The notes beneath the pieces are model-generated. The model had not been told where the DNA came from. It saw only the letters and a list, made by a program, of their open reading frames with translations, and did no database searches. The translations under genes were made by a program, and so were the position numbers. DNA of 64,000 nt from Halobacillus_A sp043497005 (GTDB lineage Bacteria; Bacillota; Bacilli; Bacillales; Halobacillaceae): positions 806,001-870,000 of the forward strand of contig NZ_JBIEKE010000001.1 in assembly GCF_043497005.1 (NCBI RefSeq), read 5' to 3'. Positions 51,378 through 59,267 of the stretch are shown one piece after another; the stretch's first letter is position 1; each line of letters begins with the position of its first letter.

Positions 51378-53711
51378 CTGAACCATGATATTCGGAAAGA
51401 GCAAGCGTATTTGGAAATGGTTATGGAAACCATCACGAAGCAAATAAACGAGGTTGAAGAAGACGCAGCCAAGCGTAAAGAAGAAGTGATTCATATCCGT
51501 AAGCACTTCTGGGATGATCTTAAAATTAATATGGATACATTTGACGATTACCTGGAGACGATTATCGGAATGCGACAGCAGGCGCAGGATTTGTCTGTAA
51601 GTCAAAGTACACATAGATTTGCTTATAACAGACTGGAGAGACTTAAACGAATAGAGAAAACCCCTTATTTCGGCAGAATTGATTTTGCTGAAGATGGCAC
51701 CGGGGTCACCGAACAGATTTATATTGGCGTTTCGACGGTTACGGATGAAGAAAAAGAGACGATTCTTATTTACGATTGGCGGGCTCCAATTTCAAGTATT
51801 TATTATGATTATCCTCCCGGCCCGGCCGCATACTCTATTCCTGATGGAGTCATTACGGGGGAGCTTGAAAAGAAGTGGCAGTATAACATTCATAATGGTG
51901 TGGTTGAATCCATGTTCGACACGAGTATTACGATCGGGGATGAGATTCTTCAAGGAGTGCTCGGCAAAGGGTCGAATAAGCATATGCAGAGTATCGTAGC
52001 CACGATTCAGAGGGAACAAAATAAAATCATTCGCAACGTCGGTGGTAAATTGCTGCTTGTACAGGGTGCTGCGGGGAGCGGCAAGACATCGGCGGCTCTC
52101 CAGCGAATTGCTTATTTTCTCTATAAATACCGGGAAAATTTGAAGGCGGATCAAATCATTTTATTTTCTCCTAATACGATGTTCAGCAACTATGTCTCTC
52201 ATGTATTACCTGAGCTTGGAGAAGAGAATATGCAGCAGGAAACCTTTCAGGATTATTTGGAATACCGGCTGAGTCAATCGTTTACTGTTGAGGATCCTTA
52301 TGATCAATTGGAGTATCTGCTGGAAGCTAAAGATGACCCCCACTATAAAACAAGAAAAGACAGCATTCAATTTAAGGCTTCATCCAGCTTTTTTGAAGGA
52401 ATCAATAAGTACCGGGAATCCTTAGAGGTTTCGGGAATGGTGTTTAAAGGGCTCAAATTTCGCGGGCAGACGATCGTTTCCTCAAAACAAATCTCAGGCA
52501 TGTTTTATAGTAAAGATACCTCTCTGCGCTTTCATAATCGTATTGATAAGTTGAAAGAGTGGATTTTAAGAAAAATTGATCAAGCGGAAAAGCTGGAAAT
52601 GAAAAAGGCCTGGGTACAGGAAGAAATCGAACTGCTCAGCAAAGAAGAGCTGCAAAAGGTTTACAATCAATTAGATACATTCAATGAGGATACGTTTGAT
52701 TTTTACAAAAAAGAGAATAAGCTGCTGACCCGGGCAATCGTGCGCAGGAAGCTGAAGCCCTTGCGTAAAAAAGTAGAAGCTCTTGAATTTATTCATATAA
52801 AAAAATTATACAGGCAGATCTTTGAAGGATCGATGAGTCAAAAGCTTTGGGAAGATGAAGACCTTCCGCCAGAGTGGGAAGAAATTTGCATGATGACGAG
52901 AGAAATGCTGGACGACGGCAAGCTTCATCACGAGGATGCGACGCCATACTTGCTGTTGAAAGAACTGATTCAAGGCTTTCAGTCCAATACTTCTATTAAA
53001 TATGTACTTGTCGATGAAGCCCAGGATTATTCTGTTTTTCAGTTTGAGTTTATTAAGAGGTTATTTCCAAGGGCCCGGATGACGGTGCTCGGCGACTTTA
53101 ACCAGGCCATATTTGCTCACAGCAATCATTTTGCTGACTTTCATTCGCTGACCAGCCTTTATGGACCTGATGAAACGGAACGTATCACGTTAGATCGCAG
53201 TTATCGATCGACCCGGCAGATTATTGAGTTTACCCGTGAACTTGTGCCAGAAGGTGAACAAATTAAAGCTTTTGACCGGGAAGGGGAGAAGCCGGCGCTA
53301 ACCGTTCTCGCGGCCCATGATGAATTGCGTGAAGCCATAACAGCTAAAGTAGAAGACTTACAGAACCGTGGATCTCAAACCATCGCCATCATATGTAAAT
53401 CAGCAGCCGAAAGTTCCGCTGCCTATCAATCTCTTCGTGCGATAAAAAACATTAAACTCGTTAAAAAGAACACAGGCGAGTATGAACAAGGTGTAATTGT
53501 GATTCCGGCATACCTGGCAAAAGGTGTCGAATTTGATGCGGTTATTATTTACAACGCCTCAAATCAAACATATGGGGAAGAAAGTCTGCGCCGATTGTTT
53601 TATACAGCATGTACGCGAGCGATGCATGAGCTGCACATTTACAGCGTAGGGCAGCCCAACCCATTTTTAGAAAATGTTCCATCAGCAAAATTGCAGACCT
53701 CGCAGGATTAA
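51378..53711 (+). CDS. helD: RNA polymerase recycling ATPase/helicase HelD (probable CTG start)
   Basis: A UvrD-like superfamily 1 ATPase that removes RNA polymerase from stalled complexes. An N-terminal coiled coil (about 1-60) precedes the split helicase domains. Walker A QGAAGSGKTSAALQR lies near residue 230, followed later by VDEAQDYSVFQFE, DRSYRSTRQI and AKGVEFDAVIIYNAS. The frame is open from an ATG at 51294 that has no ribosome binding site. AAAGGAG at 51364-51369 lies 8 bases before CTG 51378, which gives 777 residues, close to B. subtilis HelD at 774. No ATG, GTG or TTG fits that ribosome binding site except a GTG overlapping it. Confidence 0.9.
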   Translation: MNHDIRKEQAYLEMVMETITKQINEVEEDAAKRKEEVIHIRKHFWDDLKINMDTFDDYLETIIGMRQQAQDLSVSQSTHRFAYNRLERLKRIEKTPYFGRIDFAEDGTGVTEQIYIGVSTVTDEEKETILIYDWRAPISSIYYDYPPGPAAYSIPDGVITGELEKKWQYNIHNGVVESMFDTSITIGDEILQGVLGKGSNKHMQSIVATIQREQNKIIRNVGGKLLLVQGAAGSGKTSAALQRIAYFLYKYRENLKADQIILFSPNTMFSNYVSHVLPELGEENMQQETFQDYLEYRLSQSFTVEDPYDQLEYLLEAKDDPHYKTRKDSIQFKASSSFFEGINKYRESLEVSGMVFKGLKFRGQTIVSSKQISGMFYSKDTSLRFHNRIDKLKEWILRKIDQAEKLEMKKAWVQEEIELLSKEELQKVYNQLDTFNEDTFDFYKKENKLLTRAIVRRKLKPLRKKVEALEFIHIKKLYRQIFEGSMSQKLWEDEDLPPEWEEICMMTREMLDDGKLHHEDATPYLLLKELIQGFQSNTSIKYVLVDEAQDYSVFQFEFIKRLFPRARMTVLGDFNQAIFAHSNHFADFHSLTSLYGPDETERITLDRSYRSTRQIIEFTRELVPEGEQIKAFDREGEKPALTVLAAHDELREAITAKVEDLQNRGSQTIAIICKSAAESSAAYQSLRAIKNIKLVKKNTGEYEQGVIVIPAYLAKGVEFDAVIIYNASNQTYGEESLRRLFYTACTRAMHELHIYSVGQPNPFLENVPSAKLQTSQD

Positions 53712-53784
53712 TTTAGATGCAGCATCAGCCTGTCGTGCCAAGCACACAGTGAAGTAGAATCTGAAATCTAAGTCTTCCGAACCA

Positions 53785-53822
53785 GTAGCTTATCCGTACG
53801 AAGGGTAAGCTTCTTTTTTTGT
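53785..53822 (+). terminator. Rho-independent terminator
   Basis: AGCTTATCC pairs with GGGTAAGCT (one G-U pair), followed by TCTTTTTTT. Confidence 0.8.
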
Positions 53823-53940
53823 GTATATTGGAATGCACTCAGTACTTTGAACTGATTCATTTGTGAACAGATAATCGAGATAGGGATGTAAGTATAGAAC
53901 TGGTGCAAAAAAACGAGTGTTCGAAAGTCCATTAGTGTAG

Positions 53941-54052
53941 TCAAAATACGCAGACTCCTGTGGGAACAGCACGAGCCGAAGATCCCGCAGGAAAGTGCAC
54001 TTTACTTTCTGAGGAAGCTGAGGCCGTGCCCACGGAAAGCGGAGTATTTTGA
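53941..54052. repeat. Dispersed structured repeat family 1, copy with TCAAAATAC arms
   Basis: A 112-base element bounded by TCAAAATAC (53941-53949) and GTATTTTGA (54044-54052), the same length as the copy at 13611 and largely identical inside. The arms differ from that copy at one position, and the change is matched on the other side. It fills the gap between helD and the MocR gene; nothing else was found in that 411-base stretch besides a terminator. Confidence 0.8.
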
Positions 54053-54122
54053 CGGAGCGATGGTGTGCTACCTTTTAAAAAATTTAAAGAAAGTCATCTT
54101 AAACAAACGATGTAACCTGCCA

Positions 54123-55568
54123 TTAAGCTTTAGGCTCACCTTTTAAAACCATTCGAATGATTTTCACGCCCCGTTCCATCTCCTCCAGCGACGCGCTCGT
54201 ATACGAAAGCCTTGCATATTGATTATCGTAAGAACTATAAATGAAACCCGGATTAATAAGGACCCCTTTATGAACGAGAGAAGAAAATAGCCTGCGCACA
54301 TTTACATCTTCAGAAAACCGTACCCATATAAACATGCCGCCTTTTGGAATTTCCCAGGAAGCAAAATCGCCAATATTTTTCTCCAAAAGATGGACCAATG
54401 CATCTCTCCTGCAGCGAAGCTCAGCCCGCAGCGCTTCCAAATGCTGTTCATACTTTCCTGTTTCAAGAAAATCGTACATAGCGAGCTGCGGAAGGGAGCT
54501 TGTACCATAGTCAAGCTGCATTCTTAAGTCGCTTAACTTTTCTATAACATCTACAGGTCCTGCAATCCAGCCGATTCTTAGACTGGGAGCCATCGTTTTT
54601 GAAAAGCTCCCAATTAACAAGGTATGTCCGCTCTTATCTAAGGAAGCAATCGGAGGCTCGGGCGGCTCGTCCAACCAAAGATCACGGAAGATATCATCTT
54701 CTATAATGGGCAGTGTGTAGTCGTTTGACAGCTTTACTAATTCCTGGCGGCTGGTAAGACCCATCGTTTGAGTCGTTGGATTATGAAACGTCGGGTTCGT
54801 AAACAAAATAGATGAATGCGTACGTCGATATAAATCCTCACGTAAAGTCTGGGTGTTAAGCGTCTGTCCCTTGAATGGAATACTTTTTAATCTCATCCCG
54901 GATGTTTTAAAGACATGTAAGGAATGGATATAGGAGATGGAGGGAGCGTATACAGTTGAACCCTGCTGCATCAAGCCGAGGGTAATTAATTGTAAAGCTT
55001 GAAGCGCGCCGGAAACTGGCAGGATTGTATTTGGCGTCGAAGGTATACCTCTCTTTTGTAAATACGCTGACACAGCCTCCCGGTAACAGTCGTCGCCTGT
55101 TCCATTGTTATATCCGTAATGTTCATAATTGTCTCCCAGCGTGCGAAGCGATTCTTTAAATGATGCCTTTGGAAATAACGAATGGTGAAGTTCGCCTTTT
55201 CCTAATTGGATGAGGGAATCGTCGAGCTCCCACTTGTTTATTTTTCTAACGGTCTGGTGATTCGTGGGATGGACGCTGTACTTAGAAAAGTCGTTCCAGT
55301 TTATCAAGCTGTTCGCTAAGCCGGACGAAAAGCGGTTCGAAATATAGGTGCCGCTGCCTGCTTTGGATTCTATGAGGCCTTTTTCCTTTAGTACATCAAA
55401 AGCATGAATGACTGTACTTCGATTGACACCAAACTGGGATGCCAAGGACCTTTGAGCAGGAAGTTTCCGCCCGACGGACCATTCACCACTTTCTATTTTT
55501 TCTTCAATCCATTTGACAATGTCTCTGTAAGAATGAATGGATGTCTTCTCTGTTTTTTTATCCTTCAT
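54123..55568 (-). CDS. MocR/PdxR-type GntR regulator with aminotransferase domain
   Basis: A 481-residue regulator with an N-terminal GntR winged helix (SLASQFGVNRSTVIHAFDVL) joined to a fold-type I aminotransferase domain. The PLP motifs are visible: TNPTFHNPTT, EDDIFRDLW and the lysine of IGSFSKTMAPSLRIGW. Such proteins sense PLP or an amino compound. The ATG at 55568 lies after AAAGGATGAACC. It is divergent from an EamA transporter at 55701, a common MocR target arrangement. Confidence 0.9.
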   Translation of the reverse strand: MKDKKTEKTSIHSYRDIVKWIEEKIESGEWSVGRKLPAQRSLASQFGVNRSTVIHAFDVLKEKGLIESKAGSGTYISNRFSSGLANSLINWNDFSKYSVHPTNHQTVRKINKWELDDSLIQLGKGELHHSLFPKASFKESLRTLGDNYEHYGYNNGTGDDCYREAVSAYLQKRGIPSTPNTILPVSGALQALQLITLGLMQQGSTVYAPSISYIHSLHVFKTSGMRLKSIPFKGQTLNTQTLREDLYRRTHSSILFTNPTFHNPTTQTMGLTSRQELVKLSNDYTLPIIEDDIFRDLWLDEPPEPPIASLDKSGHTLLIGSFSKTMAPSLRIGWIAGPVDVIEKLSDLRMQLDYGTSSLPQLAMYDFLETGKYEQHLEALRAELRCRRDALVHLLEKNIGDFASWEIPKGGMFIWVRFSEDVNVRRLFSSLVHKGVLINPGFIYSSYDNQYARLSYTSASLEEMERGVKIIRMVLKGEPKA

Positions 55569-55700
55569 TTGGTTCATCCTTTTGTCGCAAATTGGTTGGG
55601 ATCTCTTTCAAGAGAATGGTTGATTCCAATAGTATCTAAATACTATACCATATGAATGGAAACGACCCAATTTGTAGGTTTACAAAAGGAGGATGCCTAT

Positions 55701-56621
55701 ATGACTATAAAAGTTTTGTTCGCCTATGCCATCGCAGTTGGTTTGTGGGCTTCAGCATTTCCTGCCATTAAAGTCGGTCTGGAATCGTTTGAACCGCTTC
55801 ATTTATCGATGCTTCGGCTGCTCATTGGAGCCATAGGACTTTTGGTTTTCGCCATAGCTATAAAAATGAAACTGCCGGAAGCAAGAGACCTTCCAGTCAT
55901 TCTGCTGCTCGGGTTTCTCGGGTTTTCGGTTTACCATACCTTCCTCAGCATAGGAGAAGAGACGATAGACGCCGGAGTGGCAAGTCTTATTGTTTCGACC
56001 ACACCTCTTTTTTCTGCGGTACTTGCCAGAGTGTTATTAAAAGAAACCTTTGGTAAATTCGGCTGGATCGGTTCCATTGTGGCCTTTTTGGGGATGGTGC
56101 TTGTAACGTTCGGTTCAACAGGAGAATTTAATTTTGAATGGGGGATCCTAGCCATACTGGTGGCTGCGATAGGAGAGAGTTTTTACTTTGTATTGCAGTC
56201 CCGTTATTTAGAAAAATACGGCTTCCTGCCATTTACGACATATACCATTTTAGCAGGGACTTTATTTATGCTGTTTTTCACCCCCGGCATTACTGAAGCG
56301 ATTCAGCAGGCTTCTGCGGAAGGTCTCATTACCGTCCTTTACCTCGGGCTTCTGCCTACGATTATCCCTTATTTCGCGATTGCTTATGCGACCTTAAAGC
56401 AAGGGGCTTCTGAAGCGACAAGCTGCTTTTACCTTACGCCTGCAGCTGCCATCGGTATTTCGTGGGTTTGGTTAGGTGAAGTCCCGGCGTTCCTTTCTAT
56501 CGTTGGTGGGGTTGTTGTGTTAATGGGGGTTTCCCTCTCCACCTTATATACAATGAAAGAAAAAGAAGTGGAAAAAAGAATGGCTTATACGAAGCCGGTA
56601 AATGATTTGAGGGGTTCATAG
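55701..56621 (+). CDS. EamA/DMT-family transporter
   Basis: A 306-residue membrane protein with ten helices in two EamA repeats (the first contains LWASAFPAIKVGLE; the second contains FYFVLQSRYLEKYG). DMT proteins export amino acids, metabolites or other small molecules. The ATG at 55701 has AAAAGGAGGATGC upstream, so the longer frame from 55656 is not used. Divergence from the MocR gene suggests that it is controlled by that regulator and exports an amine or amino acid. Confidence 0.9.
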   Translation: MTIKVLFAYAIAVGLWASAFPAIKVGLESFEPLHLSMLRLLIGAIGLLVFAIAIKMKLPEARDLPVILLLGFLGFSVYHTFLSIGEETIDAGVASLIVSTTPLFSAVLARVLLKETFGKFGWIGSIVAFLGMVLVTFGSTGEFNFEWGILAILVAAIGESFYFVLQSRYLEKYGFLPFTTYTILAGTLFMLFFTPGITEAIQQASAEGLITVLYLGLLPTIIPYFAIAYATLKQGASEATSCFYLTPAAAIGISWVWLGEVPAFLSIVGGVVVLMGVSLSTLYTMKEKEVEKRMAYTKPVNDLRGS

Positions 56622-56643
56622 GAAGCCTAATATAATCTAAAAA

Positions 56644-56692
56644 AAAGGGAAGAAGTAAAAAGCAGCGTTAGAACGCCTTTTACTACTTCCCT
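56644..56692. terminator. Bidirectional terminator
   Basis: AGGGAAG and AAGTAAAA pair with TTTTACT and CTTCCCT, with an inner GCGTT/AACGC stem and A/T-runs on both sides. It separates the convergent EamA and GntR genes. Confidence 0.85.
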
Positions 56693-56711
56693 GGTTTATA
56701 CACTCGTACGT

Positions 56712-57431
56712 TTATAAGGCTTTTAGAATCTCGTTTCTCGCCCGTTTTCTATGGGACTGCATAGAAGCCTGAGCAGCCTCTCCATCCTGTGCCCTCATAC
56801 AGGCTACAATTGCCCGGTGCTCGATGATTGATTGAAACGGTAAGGGGCGCTTTTTTACTGTAATGAGACGTGCTCGATACAATAAATCGGCATGGACGTC
56901 GATAACGTTTAACAGTCTTTTATTTTCAGCATAGCCGATAATTTTGAAGTGAAATAGATTATCAAGTCTTGCCCATTCTGCCAGGTTCTCTTCGTTAATC
57001 GCTTGTTCCTGCTGCTCAATCAGCGTTTCTAATTCAGACAGCTGTTCTTGCTGAATGGTGGTCGTTGACAGCTTGGCTGCTAAACCTTCGAGCATTTCGA
57101 CAACTTCATAGATTTCACGCAAATCCTTCGCTTCAATCGGTTCGATTTCAAATCCTTTTCTCGGTATAAGTTTGACGACCCCTTCTGTCTGCAGACGAAT
57201 TAATGCTTCTCTGACGGGGGTGCGGCTCATGCCAAGGACCTCTGCAATTTCTCTCTCCAGGATGGTCTTTCCAGGAAGTAATTTCAGGTTTCTAATGGCT
57301 AACCGAAGGATTTGATATGCCCGCTGAGGAAGTTTTCTTTCGGTTACATTTATTATAATAGGTTCTAAATCTTGTTTTACTTTTTCGATGTTAATGGATG
57401 ATTCTGTATTCTTTGTGTGTTGATCTTTCAT
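56712..57431 (-). CDS. GntR-family regulator with FCD ligand domain
   Basis: A 239-residue regulator with an N-terminal winged helix (LEREIAEVLGMSRTPVREAL and IRLQTEGVVKLIPRKGFEI) and a helical FCD domain with candidate metal-binding His and Asp residues. It lies downstream, across a repeat-filled gap, of the D-malate/tartrate dehydrogenase gene. Both divergent promoters at 59125-59227 contain TGTATAC sites of the type bound by FCD regulators, so it probably represses that module until a dicarboxylate binds. Confidence 0.88.
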   Translation of the reverse strand: MKDQHTKNTESSINIEKVKQDLEPIIINVTERKLPQRAYQILRLAIRNLKLLPGKTILEREIAEVLGMSRTPVREALIRLQTEGVVKLIPRKGFEIEPIEAKDLREIYEVVEMLEGLAAKLSTTTIQQEQLSELETLIEQQEQAINEENLAEWARLDNLFHFKIIGYAENKRLLNVIDVHADLLYRARLITVKKRPLPFQSIIEHRAIVACMRAQDGEAAQASMQSHRKRARNEILKAL

Positions 57432-57553
57432 AGGTCACCACTTCACTTTTGTCTTTGTCTTCATTATAACAAGAAAAAAATAAAAAGAGGCAGACTGTTG
57501 AAAAAGCCTGGATGGATGTACTTGTATCTTATGGTTCCTACATTAGTCTGGAG

Positions 57554-57675
57554 AAAAGGAACAGGAAAAAGCGCCGCTTTCCGCGGGGCAGGCGGAAAGT
57601 CTCCTCGATCTACGATCTCCGGGGCCTTTCCTGTCTGCTCGTCCCGCAGGAGTCGTCACTTTTTCCGTTCCTTTT
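57554..57675. repeat. Dispersed repeat family 3 with long terminal inverted repeats
   Basis: AAAAGGAACAGGAAAAAG at the left end is the inverse of CTTTTTCCGTTCCTTTT at the right end, apart from one extra base. The interior is GC-rich with CCGCGGGG and CCCGCAGGAG blocks. The right end recurs near 40331-40358. The element and the next one fill the 548-base gap between the GntR and dehydrogenase genes. Confidence 0.7.
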
Positions 57676-57759
57676 AATCTTAAGAGACGCTCGGAATCGT
57701 GGGAGCACGGAACCTTGGGGGAAAGAATGTCTCAAACACCACTACATCTAATTATTGAA

Positions 57760-57886
57760 AAAGGGTTTTAGAAAACGGCGAGACTCCTAAGGGAGAGACG
57801 AATAAGGTGTGACCCCGAAAGGCTGATAAGCCTGAGGAGGCACACCGTTCGCCCTTGGAAAAGAGAGTCGTTTCCTAAAACCCTTT
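57760..57886. repeat. Dispersed repeat family 2, full-length copy
   Basis: A 127-base element with terminal arms AAAGGGTTTTAGAAAACG and CGTTTCCTAAAACCCTTT. The interior contains GTGACCCCG and GAGGAGGCAC-type blocks also present at 62764-62887. No protein-coding potential is evident. Confidence 0.75.
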
Positions 57887-57978
57887 CCTCTTGATTATGC
57901 AAGGAATGTTTACACTTTCGAGTTAAGAGAGAAAACGCTGCTTTCTCAACAAGCTGAGAGGGGAGCCCTCTTTTTATT

Positions 57979-59082
57979 TTAAACTGTATCAGATACCCTG
58001 ATGTTTTTTGAAATGCAGGATATAATGGAATTCGTTACTTCCTTTGTCGAACTGCGGCCTCCGATATCAGCTGTTATAATGCCGCTTCTTGTTGTTTCTC
58101 TAATAGCTTCATTGATTAACTGAGCTTCTTCAGGCATTCCTAAATGTTCCAGCATTAATGCTGCACTTCCGATTGTTCCGATAGGGTTTGCGATGCCCTG
58201 CCCGGCGATATCAGGGGCAGAACCGTGCACGGATTCAAACATACTAGGGAATCGGCCATCAAGGTGTAAGTTTGCGCTTGGGGCGATTCCGAGACTTCCA
58301 GCCAGAGCGCTTCCCAGGTCAGATAAGATATCCGCGTGTAAGTTTGAAGCCACGACGACTTCTAATTCTTCCGGGTGCAGCACAAATCGTGCCGCCATCG
58401 CATCTACCAGCCATTTATCTGTTTCTACTTCAGGGTATTCTTTACTTACTCTTTCAAACACTTCATCCCATAAGACCATGCCGTACTGCTGTGCATTGCT
58501 TTTCGTTACACTCGTTACTTTTTTCCGTTTCCTTTTAAGTGCTAGATTAAAAGCGTGGCGAATTACTCTTTCGCATCCTTCTTCTGTGAAAACGGATGAT
58601 TGCACAGCCACCTCTTTGCCGCGTCCTCTCCCGTTGAAATTACGACCGCCGATACCGGAATATTCACCTTCCGTATTTTCCCTGACTAATACCCAGTTTA
58701 ATTCTTCTTTATTAGGATGGTTCAGTTTTCCTTCTACACCTGGGAGAAATTCAACAGGACGAATGTTAGCCCACTGGTCAAGCCCCTGACAAATAGCGAG
58801 ACGCAGCCCCCAGAGACTAATGTGATCCGGGACAGTCGGGAAACCGACAGCCCCAAAGTAGATCGCATCGTGATTCTTAATTCTATCTAATCCATCTTCA
58901 TCCATCATTTTTCCAGTTTCAAGGTAGTATTCACAGCCCCATGGGAAGTAATCGCTTTCAAAAGTGAACTTATTGGTAACTTCAGATAGATGATCGATGA
59001 CTCGCAGTCCCTCATTTATAACTTCTTCCCCAATTCCATCACCCGGGATGACGGCTAATTTAAAATGCTTTTTACTTTCCAT
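57979..59082 (-). CDS. D-malate/tartrate dehydrogenase (decarboxylating), DmlA/TtuC-like
   Basis: A 367-residue NAD-dependent oxidative decarboxylase. IPGDGIGEEV starts the enzyme fold, followed by VRENTEGEYSG, TSVTKSNAQQYG and the metal-binding SNLHADILSDLGSALAG. The ENTEGEY pattern and the DASS transporter next door point to D-malate or tartrate, not isopropylmalate. It is a paralogue of the enzyme at 25325. TAGGAGGAATTACG precedes the ATG. The promoter TTGACA-17-TAATAT (59125-59153, minus strand) carries a TGTATAC operator. Confidence 0.9.
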   Translation of the reverse strand: MESKKHFKLAVIPGDGIGEEVINEGLRVIDHLSEVTNKFTFESDYFPWGCEYYLETGKMMDEDGLDRIKNHDAIYFGAVGFPTVPDHISLWGLRLAICQGLDQWANIRPVEFLPGVEGKLNHPNKEELNWVLVRENTEGEYSGIGGRNFNGRGRGKEVAVQSSVFTEEGCERVIRHAFNLALKRKRKKVTSVTKSNAQQYGMVLWDEVFERVSKEYPEVETDKWLVDAMAARFVLHPEELEVVVASNLHADILSDLGSALAGSLGIAPSANLHLDGRFPSMFESVHGSAPDIAGQGIANPIGTIGSAALMLEHLGMPEEAQLINEAIRETTRSGIITADIGGRSSTKEVTNSIISCISKNIRVSDTV

Positions 59083-59124
59083 TCGTAATTCCTCCTATAA
59101 ATTATATTTGGTTCATTATTCTAA

Positions 59125-59153
59125 ATATTAAATAATGTATACGTAATTGTCAA
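59125..59153 (-). promoter_or_regulatory. Promoter of the D-malate/tartrate dehydrogenase gene with operator in spacer
   Basis: On the minus strand TTGACA (59153-59148), a 17-base spacer and TAATAT (59130-59125). The spacer contains ACGTATACAT (59144-59135), matching the operator in the divergent promoter. Confidence 0.7.
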
Positions 59154-59198
59154 ATGAATTCGTTAAAACAGGATATTATTAATTATTCAGATAATTTA

Positions 59199-59227
59199 TT
59201 GACTTTAATGTATACATAAAGTATTAT
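59199..59227 (+). promoter_or_regulatory. Promoter of the DASS symporter gene with operator in spacer
   Basis: TTGACT (59199-59204), a 17-base spacer and TATTAT (59222-59227). The spacer holds the perfect palindrome ATGTATACAT (59208-59217). The site type fits an FCD GntR protein such as that at 56712. Confidence 0.75.
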
Positions 59228-59240
59228 GAAAGCGTTCACA
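59227..59240 (+). promoter_or_regulatory. CcpA cre site
   Basis: TGAAAGCGTTCACA matches TGWNANCGNTNWCA at every position and lies just downstream of the -10 box, where CcpA would block transcription of the symporter gene. Confidence 0.7.
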
Positions 59241-59267
59241 AAAAAGAAGAAGGGAAGGGATAAACGA

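Noticed and set aside
57512..57751. Plus-strand frames of 79-86 residues in the gap after the GntR gene
   Set aside because: They read through the inverted-repeat element at 57554-57675 and have no coding character.
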